Below are positions 20,768 through 32,177 of a stretch of DNA of 62,000 nt, piece by piece. Source of the DNA: Gnetum montanum (Eukaryota; Streptophyta; Gnetopsida; Gnetales; Gnetaceae); the NCBI GenBank assembly GCA_015680685.1, contig MNCI01037976.1:320682-382681 (forward strand), written 5' to 3'. The position numbers were made by a program, and so were the translations under genes. The notes beneath the pieces are model-generated. The model had not been told where the DNA came from and made no database searches. It worked only from the letters and a program-made list of their open reading frames with translations. How positions within the stretch are numbered: position 1 is the stretch's first letter; each line of letters begins with the position of its first letter.

Positions 20768-21758
20768 GGAGGAGGGACGAAGAGCCTTCAAAGTGTGGGA
20801 CAGAGGCACTGCAGCCAAAGGCACAGCTCAGGAAGGCACTGGTCTGGTAACTTTTCAAAAAAGTAAGGATTTTGTCCTTTCGCCTTTGGAGGATCATGGG
20901 ATTCTCCCTTCTTCTTCCTTGAAATCTCACACAAGGCCCATGCCCCTGCCCTGTCTGCTACCCCATTCAGCAGCATTCCAAGCTGTGCATGCCCATCAAA
21001 CAACTGTCTATCTGTCCCAAAAACCCTAGCTAATTCTCTCTGAGACTCCATTTTTAAACCCAGGAAGCTTTTTCCTAATCAGGAAGCTAATGAAGCATTA
21101 TCAATATTATTCGCTTGCTGCTGCTGCATATATCCTTGCAAATTTTCTCACTTAATCTCTGCTCTGAGTTGTTCAGAGAGCCTGAGAATCCCTGCCATGT
21201 TCTGATGAACTTGCCACCCATTGCAGAGACTGGTCAGAAAAATCTCAGAGCATTTGGCTCTTGTAACTTTGTGGGGAAAAAGAATAAAGAGAGCAACTGA
21301 TTCCTGGAAACACAGAGATAGAGATATGCCTTGCTAGTGGGCTGGGCTGTGACTACTGACTGACTGAGGGATAGGATTAGACATGCATGGCTAGCTGGCT
21401 GTGCTCATGGCAGAAACCTGTTTGTCACATACCCAAAAAATTCTGTTTTTTCTCTTTCCGTCCTTCCTTTTCTCTTGCCTGTGGCAGAAAAACCACCTTT
21501 CTCGTTCTTTCTTTCTCAGTTTGCATCCATATGAATATGTTGGGAATCGTGTTGTTTGCTTTGGTTTTCTGGGTTCCATCTGCTTGCTCCTGCTGCTGCT
21601 GCATCATCAGAAAAAATTCTGCCGAACCGCCATGAATGGTGCTTTTCGATTTCACTGCAGATGTCGCTGTTGTTATTGCTACCTCTGAATCGGTCATATA
21701 ACCACACGCGTGTGTGATGGGGATGGCTCATAAGCAAATGTCTACGTATATTTCCTCT

Positions 21759-21792
21759 CTTGTTTTGCTTCTTGTTTTGCTTCTTGTTTTGC
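21759..21792 (+). repeat. 12-bp tandem repeat, about three copies
   Basis: CTTGTTTTGCTT is repeated head to tail (21759, 21771, and a partial copy at 21783) without changes. It looks like recent slippage. Confidence 0.9.
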
Positions 21793-22692
21793 CTTTGGAA
21801 CTGTGGCAGAAGCAGAAACAAGAAACAATGCACTGTGGAAATGCCTGTCTTGAAACGAAGGCGGCAACAACAATATCAGTTGGGGGCATCTTTTCAGCTT
21901 TATTGGCATTGGGTTTTCGGGGTTTTCTTTTTCTTTCCATGTGATTTGTGGTATTTCTTTTGCCTTTGTTTCCATAAATGAATACCATCCTCATGAAACT
22001 AGAAATTACCCGAATCACCAATCCCACGCCAATACCAAAGATTGCAGTTTTGCCACGTAGGTACCACTTATCCACCTTACAAAAATACCAACAATTTATA
22101 AAGCTAAATAAAGTTGTTGCATGAAAGATCAAAAATCATTGGTAGGATTTCTTTTTGCCATGATAGGCCAGAAGCATAACACGTCATTTTTAACGTATTC
22201 CACTCGTTTTTCAATGCTATGAATGAAATTTTAAACTTCACTTTTTGTTTAGATTTAAAAAAATCTTTGGCCACAACATCACCTATGTAAATTCAAATCA
22301 CATGAGACTGACATAGATTATATCACGTCAAGTTTATTGGGGTCATATTCAAGAGGAAACAAAACTCCAAAGGTGCAATCCATGAGTGGAGACAACAATT
22401 TGGCCACGTATGTTGGAATGTGATCGAATATTATGCAACCGTCTATCTATGCCTTCCACAAATTTGTATTAAAAAAGCTAAATGCAAGACAAAAGTTGTT
22501 TGAATATCTTGTCGGTTTTGAAAATGCCATACCTTAGCAAACAAAATAACTTTGGGTGTTACTTTAAAAATGTATTTTGTGCCTTAGGATTACATGGAGC
22601 AAGCAAAATATCTTAGGAATGTGCATTCTTGTTAGTTTTCTAATCTACTTTGATTACATTACATAAGGGTCATCATTTAGAGGCTCAATGCT

Positions 22693-22824
22693 CATCAACA
22701 CCTCATGGCAAGCACTTTCCCACTGCACCTTACCATCATCAACACATCGTGGCAAGCACTTTCCCACTGCACCTTACCATCATCAACACCTCGTGGCAAG
22801 CACTTTCCCACTGCACTTTACCAT
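22693..22824 (+). repeat. 44-bp tandem repeat, three near-identical copies
   Basis: Units start at 22693, 22737 and 22781. Each contains CATCAACAC, a TGGCAAGCACTTTCC core and CCACTGCACCTTACCAT. Only a few substitutions separate the copies, far fewer than in surrounding repeats, so the expansion is young. The open frames across it merely reflect the repeat. Confidence 0.95.
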
Positions 22825-25740
22825 CAATTCAAGTGGTGGTCAATTTTTGGTTATATTACATATACTCTCAATATATCCACTTTTTGAGTACTTAAATAGG
22901 AATAATAATCCATATATTTTCTCTAACTTGACAAAGAGCTTTAGATACAAAGATATATAAAGAAGATAAGGAAACTTATCAGTGATAATAAACCATAGTT
23001 GCCAAAAACCAAAAAGGAAGCAAAGGTTGCCTAGAAGAAATTGTTTACAAATCTTAATATTAAAATATACAATTTCAAATATATTTACCTAAAAAATGCA
23101 TTGAAATTGAAAATATTTGGATAAAGATGAAAAGAAAAGTGCATTTACATTTTGATTTAATTTTTCTTTTTTTTTTTAAATTTTAATATTATAATTTAAT
23201 TTCATAACCTTAGAAAACCTTTCAACATGGTAGCAATAGTGAACACTAGAAGTAGATACTTTTTATTAAATTTTCAAATGGTATTTAATTTCATAACCTT
23301 AGAAAACTTTTCAACATGGTAGCAATAGTCACTATAATGGCTTTTCTTAATGAATTTCTATTTTGAAAATAGAAAAGGTGAAATAGTGCAAATTTATTGT
23401 GTTTTTAGCAACAAGGTAGTAAATTGTGTAATCTTCATCTTTGCTCTTTGTAATTAAACACATCTCTATAATAAATTAGAAAAAAGAGTAAACCATGGAA
23501 ATAAAGGCTAAAATAGGAGCATGATGAGATGAAGGTAAGGTATTTAATTTTTATATTACATTCATAATAATAAAATTATGAATAATCATGATATTATAAC
23601 TACAAATTTTTTTATTTTCATAGTAAAACAACATTCTGATTATATAAAATAATGTTAAATAATTAATTTTATTTATATTCTAGGGAGAGTCTCATTTCTA
23701 TTTATTAGTTAAAATATAATTTTAGTTATTTTAAGTATAATTTCTTTTTATATGTTAAATGTAGACCCTTGGAATATACGTGATAAGCCTTCTTAATGAG
23801 CTACACTTCATTGATTTTCTTAAAAATATCATTACTTTTTATTATCATTTTCTTTCTAGAAGATAGACAATATAATGAATTAAAAAATATAGCATTTAGA
23901 TTTTTACTTTGCTTTAAATAATGAGTATAATCATATAAATAAAATATAAATAATGGATATAGTCATATCAAGAAAATTATTATTTTTAATTTAGTACATA
24001 AACCAATACCATCTTCCAGAGCTATTTGAGTGTTTTATAAACATAGAAAACTTGACATCATAAATTTAATAATTTTATGCAGAATCTATGTGAATACCAT
24101 TGGAAAGATAATAATTCTAGAAGGTTGTATTCTATAAAATGTAAAGAAAATATTTGCAAACTAAATAATATAATAAAATATTTGAATGTGAAATTGAAAT
24201 ACTCTTTGATAAAAAGATACATGTTAAATTATTGGAATCTAGACTTTTGTGGATTTAATGCATGTGCAAAATAAAATGGAAAACCTGGAAAGTAAAAATT
24301 TTAAACAAGAATTTAACTCTATAAGGGAAATTTTCTAATTTTATTCTATTTTTAAAGCTAAAAGCCCCTTTGAAAATGCATTTTGAATCAATAAAAGGAG
24401 GTCTTTTTGTTTTATAATGCATGCAAGAAAATGGTGCTCAATTCACACATGAGGCATTTTCATGTTCTACCAAGGTATCTATACATCATTAGGATACATA
24501 TAGTCAAATAAGTTTAGCTTTCACTATCTTCCATTCTTTTCCTCTTAAAAGTTCTTTATATTTCATTTAGGTGTTAAGCCAAAGTTTGATTCACTTGACT
24601 TTTTACTATATGATCATGAGTTAGTGTTGCATAAGTCAAAATTGGTAAATGATAAGATCTATTAATAGTACTAATCCAAAGAGGCCCTATTGTGATATAA
24701 CAAACAACTAGACAAATCATAATCATATTAGCCTTGTCACAATCAAATTAAGTATAGAAATAAGAAAAAAAAAAGTTATCAAAAAATATGTTCAAATACC
24801 TAGCATACATTGGTTTAGTTAGCTAATAAAGAGGTCCACATGAAAAAGTAAATAAATATGGATCTATAATTGATGGAAGAAGAATAACTAAGCAGTAAGA
24901 AGAAGAAGTATATCAAAGAAAAAGGCTTCATTCATAGTTAACAAAGATGAAGGAAGATTAGTATCCACAATAAATAAACCTGAGTGAAAGTTATTTGTGA
25001 TAAAAGATGGATAAGACAAGGTAGAAATACCAAGATTATAATATGATAAAGGTTCAAATATGATGATGATTTATATTATACAATGTTATTAAATCTATGA
25101 ATAAGCTTTAAAAATATGTTAATATAAATGACAAATTCAAACAACTTGCATGTGAAATAATTTCCTTTTTTATTGATAATAATAAAAAATGAATAAAGAA
25201 TAATCGACTTAAGATCATAAAAAATTTAATAAAAGAGCAATTAATATTTGATAATGAGACAAATGTATCAAAATTAAAGAATGAAATATTTTAAAGTCCA
25301 AAGCATGAAGTAACTATGCAAGAAAGAGAGATTTCCTAATTCAAGAATAGTTACTATATCTTTAAAAGAATCCTAATTTGGAAGCCATTTGCATGAAAAA
25401 AAAAGGTTAGACTACAATTTTAAGATTTGAAGAAATGTTACAGAAAAATTGTTGGCTATTAGAAAGATACCCCTTGATCTATGAGGTCTTCTTTCTTGTA
25501 GAAGTTTGACTTTTTACCTCTTTTTGGATAACCATGACTAAACCATGAGCTTTAGAGTGGGTCACAATAGGCCTTTGAATGAGATAGTGACTTGACCATG
25601 GGTTGACTATGGATTGTGTTCAATTCTCAAACTTTCTTATTTGAGATGTTAGGCCTTGGTCATGACCTTATCAAGAGTTATAACATATACCATCTTAGTG
25701 TTTCAAATCTAGGAGCTTAGGTTCGTTAATTATTTTCTTA
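22825..25740. other. AT-rich sequence with one short direct repeat
   Basis: The only structure seen is a two-copy repeat of TTAATTTCATAACCTTAGAA with following AACATGGTAGCAATAGT (about 23195-23243 and 23286-23331), period about 91 bp. No coding sequence or RNA gene is recognised. The frame at 24077-24274 looks accidental. Confidence 0.5.
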
Positions 25741-25741
25741 T

Positions 25742-26020
25742 GCTAACGTACATTAGTATAAGGATATATTTTGACAAAATATGATCTATAATAACAATAA
25801 GATGTTTGATTCTAGTAGGAAACACTAAGTTATAAACTTCTATAAATCTTGGGGTGTACCTATGTTTCAATTATTTTAGGTTCCAACAATGAGGTGTTAG
25901 TTTACCGGTATGAGTCTTAGCCTAATAAACCTAAGTCATAGGTTCAAGTCTAGTAGGTAGCACTAAGTTATAAGCTTCTATAAATTTTGGGGTGTACCAA
26001 TGTTTCACTTGTTTCAGATT
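25742..26020 (+). repeat. Two tandem tRNA-derived SINE-like units
   Basis: The right unit (about 25888-26020) has an A-box-like TAGTTTACCGGTA (25898-25910) and, 43 bp on, a B-box-like GGTTCAAGTCT (25941-25951). Between them is an anticodon-arm-like CTTAGCCTAATAAACCTAAG whose 7-nt loop CTAATAA would give anticodon AAT. A tRNA-unrelated body follows: GCACTAAGTTATAAGCTTCT, then a GGGGTGTACCAATGTTTCAC core. The left unit (about 25742-25885) carries the same landmarks in more decayed form (A-box-like at 25753, B-box-like at 25804, body from 25822). A tRNA head plus unrelated body is the SINE plan. There is no clear A-rich tail or target duplication. Confidence 0.5.
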
Positions 26021-26890
26021 GCAAAATCCTCATAATATCGTTTATATTACTAGTGAATTATGCCAGTATAGTCTAATGCCTTTTATTTCATGTTGTTAAA
26101 TTAGATTTTGAGACTTCTTGAATGATATTTTATTTTATACTTTAAAATCTTAGGGCTTGAACCCTTGACCCCATATTTTCTTGTACTTTTGGATACATTG
26201 GTATTTTCTAATTTATTTTAATTTCTCTTTTGAGTTTAATTTTAAAATATTATACTAATTCTTGTAGCTTCTAAGTTGGATATGCTAGAAGGATGATGGT
26301 AGCTCATTTCTAGTATTTTATTTATATTTTAATAATTTATTTTATTCTAAGACTTTTGAAATAAAGTAAGAATATGGTTATGAAACCTATTAAATAAATA
26401 TTTGAGGTTTATTTTAGTTATTTTTTATTTTAACTTAGAACTCATGTTTGGATATGTAAGCTTATTTTCATATTTTCTTGGTAACTTGACCCACTAGTTG
26501 ATCATTGGATCCTTTTGTGAACACATTTTTTTCTATTTTAGAAAACACATTATTATTTCTTTATTCTTAGAATTTCCTAAAACCTTATCTCTTGTGCCTA
26601 TATATACTTGACAACACTGGCTCTTTTGGTATTAATTGTGCCTTTTGCTCTCTTCCATTCTATTGCTCATGGCTATACATGGTAGTTCTCCTAGAAATTT
26701 CTAGATTTGAACTTGGTCCTAGTTGGTGAAGCATTATTGATTTCTTAAGCTAAAGGAAATGTTCTTTCTTCCATTAATTGATACATGTAAATATTCCCTT
26801 TTGAACATGCTTATCTTATGTTTTGCTCATGCTTTTTATTATCGATCTAATCCTAGTTATCTATTATTAATATAACTCTAGTTTTTTTAT
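26021..26890 (+). other. AT-rich sequence with a TATA-like element
   Basis: CCTATATATACTTGACAACA at about 26597-26616 resembles a core promoter and is followed by a C/T-rich stretch, as in an LTR or a 5' leader. No gene or paired LTR is visible downstream. Confidence 0.3.
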
Positions 26891-27135
26891 TCTTTCCATA
26901 ATTCATCATTTTTGTAATTTTTTGCATTATGTTTTGACATCTTCTTCTGCATGCATCATCTTCTCCTTGTGATGAAGGTAGTTGTGGTCTTTAAGTGCAT
27001 CATAATCTATGTTTCTTTCCATAATTCATCATTTTTTTTAATTTTCTGCTTTGTGTTTTGACATCTTCTTCTACATGCATCATCTACTCCTTGTGGTGGT
27101 GGTAGTGGTGGTCTTTAAGTGGATCATAACCTAGG
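26891..27135 (+). repeat. Tandem duplication, 122-bp period
   Basis: Copies start with TCTTTCCATAATTCATCATT at 26891 and 27013. Both continue with GTTTTGACATCTTCTTCT, GCATGCATCAT (or ACATGCATCAT), CTCCTTGTG, a GGT-rich segment and GGTCTTTAAGTG. The two copies are roughly 85-90% alike by eye. Confidence 0.85.
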
Positions 27136-27655
27136 TTGCGATAGATCTATGGGTCATAACAAAAGTAATAATAGAGTTTCAATACATTCTCTAGAGTGGT
27201 AACACATGTACATCATCTGACATTAATAGTGACCTTCAACAACATTGGCTAGTTAACATTCAAGGCTAGTATAAACATGTTCGTAGTGTTGAAAGTTAGG
27301 AAATATAATATTTAGAGTTGATTTATTAATAAGATTTATAAAAAAGGCTATTGAATATGAAATAGTTAGGTCCTTATCATGAAATTAATTTAGAGGATTT
27401 TGTGAATGTAGTAGCATGTTGACTAGCTAGTCTTATCATGGTAAAGTTGATTTAGAGAATTCTATCAACCTAGTGATGTATAGCTCACTTTAGGAACCTA
27501 TAGGTAATAATGAGTAGCTAAGAAATTAGGGTAGCTATAGGGTTGATACTAGCTATAACATAACCTATTTTAGAGATGCATGAGTATTTCTAACCCAATA
27601 GTTGATCTTGTTTTGGATGAGGACTAGTTTAAGGTAGTATCAACCTTGTAGTTAT
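27136..27655. other. AT-rich sequence, nothing recognised
   Basis: No coding or repeat structure is seen between the tandem duplication and the copia LTR. Confidence 0.5.
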
Positions 27656-28553
27656 TGTTGGATTTTTAAAGTAGAGGACAATACCTTTTTATTTTTATTA
27701 AACAATAGGAGTTTATTTTAATAACATATAGGAAATTTATGCATTCGTGAATAGTTGTAATATTATTTTTGTCCCAATCCATATATATAGTTAATTTTTA
27801 AAGTATTTTTTTTTTGTTATGGGGGCTATATTGTATTATTTTTAGCAAACTTCAATCCACTTGTCACATACATATCTAATAAATCTCTTGCAATTTTGTA
27901 TCAAGGAATCATAAATATAATTTAAGTAATAATTTGAATATTTCATCATCAATTCATCATTATTCATCAACATCATTAATCATTATTATCTCAATCTTAA
28001 ACCTTGAATAGTTTGAATTAGGAATATTCACTATTTTGATCATAGCTTAGACATTTTTGAATAGTTTTTAATGATACTAGATTTATTAAAAAGCTATAAT
28101 ATGTCACTACATGTAGAAAAATTTTAGTTTAATATCTATTATAGTATGAGAGAAATTACCTCTATAATGTGGTAAATTTTTTGAATCCTAAATTTTTACT
28201 AGAATGAATGATAGTAAATGATTGTAATATTTATTTCTCATTGTACAATAAGTTGATGTAATATTAGATTTATTTGAAAGATAATATTTGTGAAAATATT
28301 TAGTTAAAATTTTAACATAAGAAACTTAACAACCTTTGAGTTATCATCTCTCAAAATTGCACTACTAGAATTTCTATGTTTTATGATAGATTAGAAAGAA
28401 CATAATATAATCTTATCTTTTGGGTATCTTTTGTAGTACTTCCTTTTTCTAATTATAGAGAAATTCATAATATTTCCAAAAATATAAAATTTATTATTTG
28501 ATTTACTATAAATTCAAGATAACTAAGAAATTCTTTTGCTATCTAAAATTCCA
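27656..28553 (+). repeat. 5' LTR of the copia element
   Basis: About 898 bp, aligned from TGTTGGATTTTTAAAGTAGA to AAAATTCCA with the 3' LTR (32178-33070). Shared landmarks include CCCAATCCATATATATA, CTCAAAATTGCACTACTAGA-like sequence and AGATAACTAAGAAATT. The ends follow TG...CA. Confidence 0.88.
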
Positions 28554-28558
28554 TTACT

Positions 28559-28573
28559 TGGTATTAAAATGCC
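28559..28573 (+). other. Primer-binding site (initiator Met tRNA type), degenerate
   Basis: TGGTATTAAAATGCC lies five bases after the 5' LTR. The standard plant copia site starts TGGTATCAGAGC. The TGGTAT start and position fit; several internal bases have changed. Confidence 0.6.
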
Positions 28574-28599
28574 AAGTTTACTTATAAAAATGAGTATAA

Positions 28600-29490
28600 A
28601 ATACATAGCTAGATGCTCCATCATCTTCAATGTCTTTTAAGATTTCAACTTATGGATAAGAATGATGAAAGGACTTCTTGAACATAATGACTATTGGGAA
28701 ATAGTTGAAACAAGTTTCAGATTCATCAATGATTTTGAAAATTTCACTAGATCACAAATTAAAGAATATGAAACAAAAAAGAAGAATAATAATTTGGCTC
28801 TCATGATGCTATTAGCTACTATCTCATAAGTTATTTTTGGTATAAATAGTCTTCATACCATTGTTAAAGAAGTGTGGGATAATCTTCAATTACAATACAA
28901 GGAAAGCTTGAAAAAATCAACAATTGGAGTAACTAATCTATAAACAAAAATTTTATACCCTAGAAATTGGAAGAAATGAAATGATTAGATACTTATTTAT
29001 TATAATGTATGATAGCTTACAAAAAATAGATTAATATGGATGTGGATATACCAATTAAAAAAAGGTTTAGAAAGCTGTTCAAGCTAGCTACATAGATCAA
29101 AGATTTGAAAAAATGATGGAAAACATTGCTCTTTAAAAGGACTTCAACTTGCTTAGTATCAATAACTTAGTTGCTTAAGTTAAAAGCTTGTAAAATATGA
29201 TGAAGAACAAATAATCTAGTGAAGATAATCAAGCCTACATAACTAACCAAAGAGGAATAGGTAGGAAAGTAGGATTTAGAAGGAGAGGACGATTCAATTA
29301 TTAGAATAGAGTAAAAAAAAAAACATTAGAAGGAAATGGTGTTCAAAATACAAGAGGAACAGGTTCAACTAGAGAAAGAGGTAGATTGAATTAATCTAGA
29401 AGATAAATATAGGGTTAAGATTTAGTACCATATTGTAACTTTTTCAAAAGAAAAGATCATATCATTGAGTAATGCTAAACTAGAATCAGT
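28600..29490 (+). pseudogene. gag: copia gag remnant
   Basis: Conceptual translation in pieces: MMKGLLEHNDYWEIVETSF, FRFINDFENF, NNLALMMLLATIS, SLHTIVKEVWDNLQLQYKES (to about 28918), typical of the gag domain of plant copia elements. Then comes an Arg/Gly-rich stretch (GRKVGFRRRGRFN, about 29260-29300) and a damaged CCHC knuckle region CNFFKRKDHII followed by a stop and C (about 29428-29475). It would have packaged the element RNA. Multiple stops. Confidence 0.7.
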
Positions 29491-29639
29491 TTTGAAATAA
29501 TACATGGATAAACTTCATAAATAAAATGAGATAATCCCTCATCATCTCAAAAGGATACTCAATAAGAAGAGTCAAGTAATTATGTAGCCTTTAATTCAAT
29601 TAAAGAAATAATGCAAGATTCTTAAATTATCCTTATCCA

Positions 29640-30540
29640 AAATCTTGCATGAAAGGCTTGGTTACATCTCTTATCATAAAATTGAAAGAATGATCAAATA
29701 GAAATAAGTTATATAAATAAAAATTTTATATATTCCTCAAGATACATGTGAGACTTGCATACAAGGAAAGAAAACTAATTCTCCTAAAAAATCTCATATG
29801 ATAACGAAGGAAGAACCATTTGATCTTCTACACATGGATCTTTCTTGGCCAATGCCCACTGTTTCAATAGGAGAGGTATACTATTTCATGGTCCTAGTAG
29901 ATGACTACTCAAGATATACTTGTACTTACAATTTGAAGCAAAAGGATGAAGCTATCAAATACTTTGAAAATTTTCATAAACTAATTGAAAACTCCATGAA
30001 TATTAAGATTAATGTTATCAAATTAGAAAAAGGAGAAGAATTCATACATAAAGAATTTGGAATGTTTTGTAAAGAAAATGATATATTTCATTAAACCACA
30101 TGTAAATATAGCCCATAGTCAAATAGAGTAGCTAAAAGAAAGAATAGAATATTAAAAGACATGACAAGGTACTTACTAAAGCATGTATCACTACCTAACT
30201 AATATTGGAGTATGGAAACCACAAGATCTTATTATATTTTTAATCAAATTATCACTAAAAGCAATGAAGACAGATCTTCATATGAATTTCTATACAATAG
30301 AATTCCTAACTTGAGTCATATGAGAATATTTTGATTTCATTGCTATGTAAAGGCCCCAAAACAACTCATTAACAAAATTGAAGATAGAGGAAATAAATGC
30401 ATCTTTCTAGGTTATGATTCTCACACCAGCGGATACACTTACTATGATCCAATGAATTAGAAATGGCATGTTTCTAGAGACATTATATTTGATGAGACAA
30501 AGTTTAGTACAAGTGATTTTTTCAAATAATAAGAAAAATC
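29640..30540 (+). pseudogene. int: copia integrase remnant
   Basis: The open piece 29798-30094 (98 codons) is the catalytic core start: FDLLHMDLSWPMPT contains the first catalytic Asp (residue 14), followed by YYFMVLVDDYSRYT. The position that holds the second catalytic Asp in the family motif RSDNGGEF reads KLEKGEEF, so that Asp is now Glu (residue 77). Further on, SNRVAKRKNRILKDMTRYLL (about 30117-30178) matches the N.VAERKNRT motif, and NKCIFLGYDSHTSGYTYYDP (about 30392-30450) matches the C-terminal GY..... region. The integrase would insert the cDNA into the genome. It is dead by stops and by the Asp change. Confidence 0.82.
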
Positions 30541-30719
30541 ATACACATATCAAAGTTCAAAACCTTGGGTTTAAAGAGATCATACTCAAACTAAAATGCT
30601 AGATAAAAATTTTGATAGAAAAACTACAAGATCTCATAATATTACAAATATGGCATATTTAGCAATCTTGAGTCAACCAATGAATGTCAATAAAGTCATG
30701 AAATTAAAAGTTTAGAAAG

Positions 30720-31400
30720 AAGCAATGGACAAAGAGTAATGCATGGAAATTAGTTGAAAAACCAAAAGATAAAAAGGTTATTAATTGCAAGTGACTATAT
30801 AAGAAAAAGTACAATGAGAAAGAAGAAGTTACAATATACAAAGTAAGACTTGTGATAAGAGGATTCAAACAAAATAAATACATTGAATATGAGTAAATAT
30901 TTTCATTGATGGCTATATTTAAAATCATTAAACTCATTCTATCCATAGTAATACATGAATATCTAAAGGTCTAACAAATGAATTTCAACTAGCATTTATA
31001 AATAGATACATCAAAGAAAAAGTATACATTACTAGCCTGAAGTTTATGTTATCAAAGGAAAAGAGAACAAAGTGTGCAAACTTAACTGAGCTCTATATGG
31101 TCTAAAGAAAGCACTCTTAGCTTGGTTCTAGAGAATTAATAACTATCTCACTAGAAAGATTTATCAAAATTTCATGTTTGAACTAATACTCTATTTCAAG
31201 AATGAAGGAGATGAATTCATCATCATATCACTATATGTAGATGACATTATCTTTATTACAACTAATAAAAGGCTAGTAGAAGATTTCAATAATGACATGA
31301 AAAATAAATTCAAAATGAAGAACCTTGGAGAACTCAAATACTTCCTAGGAATTGAAGTAAATAAGTATAAGGACTAAATGAAGATTCATCAAACTAAATA
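30720..31400 (+). pseudogene. rt: copia reverse transcriptase remnant
   Basis: The 5' half is heavily broken. The open piece 31174-31377 reads FIIISLYVDDIIFITTNKR (YVDD at 31234-31245, both catalytic Asp present) and NLGELKYFLGIEV, both hallmarks of copia polymerases. Upstream in another frame EFQLAFINRYIKEKVYI and NLTELYMV are recognisable. The enzyme copied the element RNA into cDNA. Confidence 0.85.
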
Positions 31401-32147
31401 CATAAATTCCATCATTCAAAAATTCAATATAAAGAAGGAGAAGCCACTCAAGAGTCACTTACCATACAATTTAAAGTTAACCATCAAAGATAATACTCCT
31501 CTTATAGATGAAATTGGGTATAGAATCATGATAGAATCACTTTGGTTTCTCTACCATACTAGACTAGATTTAGAATATGCAACATCATACTTATCATCCA
31601 GAATCATGCAAAAGCCAAGAAAATCTCACATGCAAGCACTTGTACATCTCCTCAAGTATGCATATTAGATGTTGATTGGATAGAAGATAATGATGATAGA
31701 AAATCAACATCTGGAGGTCTCACTATGTTTAAGAAAAAACCAATATATTAAAAATCAAAGAAACAATCATCCATTAACTTATTCACTTATGAAGTAGAAT
31801 TTATTACCATGGTTGAATTCCTCCAACACATACTTTGGCTAAATAAACTTCTATCACATTTAGTATTTGAAGTTTATCTTCCTAAAAATTTATATTGTGA
31901 TAATACAATAACAATTTAACTCTACCAAGAATATGTGCATCACAGAAAACCAAAACACCTTAACATTAAGTACTATTTCATGAAGCAAGAAGTGAAAGAA
32001 GGAATCATCAAACCCATTCACATTAGTTCAAAAGAGAAACTTGCTAACTTAATAACAAAAAACTATTTATCTCACAGGGTTAAGTTTCTTAATGAATCTA
32101 TAGGAGTTCAAAGCATGACAAAGAAAGGAAAAAGTAAATATGAAGAA
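31378..32147 (+). pseudogene. rh: copia thumb/RNase H remnant
   Basis: 31378-31665 reads IHQTKYINSIIQKFNIK, SLWFLYHTRLDLEYATSYLS and the C-terminal part of the polymerase region (R.D......LSR, M..P...H...). After a broken RNase H, 31935-32147 holds HHRKPKHLNIKYYFMKQEVK with EGIIKPIHIS, matching the family end (R.KHI...YHF.R..V..G.I). The order and end position agree with the 3' LTR starting 30 bp downstream. Confidence 0.8.
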
Positions 32148-32164
32148 TGAAGATTGCCTTTCAC

Positions 32165-32177
32165 TTTAAGGAGGGAT
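32165..32177 (+). other. Polypurine tract of the copia element
   Basis: TTTAAGGAGGGAT lies directly before the 3' LTR, in the place used to prime plus-strand cDNA synthesis. Confidence 0.55.

Larger units (their letters stand above)
20260..22200 (-). other. Upstream flank of MIR160, unique-looking, no gene
   Basis: Sequence of mixed composition without retroelement motifs. It includes an AAACCCTAGC telo-box-like element (about 21021-21030), a (GAT)7 microsatellite and a 12-bp repeat. Overlapping frames on both strands (for example 20685-20930, 21425-21697 and 21728-22132 minus) have low-complexity composition (poly-His from the GAT tract, poly-Gln from CTG/TGC runs) and look like accidental frames. 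It is most simply read as a promoter and upstream region. Confidence 0.4.

Noticed and set aside
20685-20930. Minus-strand frame with a run of eight His
   Set aside because: The His run is the (GAT)7 microsatellite read backwards. The rest overlaps other frames and has no recognised domain.
21425-22132. Several overlapping frames on both strands rich in Gln and Lys
   Set aside because: They reflect CTG/TGC and TTTTGCTTCTTG low-complexity DNA. No start or splice context supports a gene.
22650-22960. Three plus-strand frames (81, 90 and 60 codons)
   Set aside because: All three phases are open because of the 44-bp tandem repeat.
30704-30946. Minus-strand frame of 80 codons
   Set aside because: Shadow of the copia polymerase on the plus strand.
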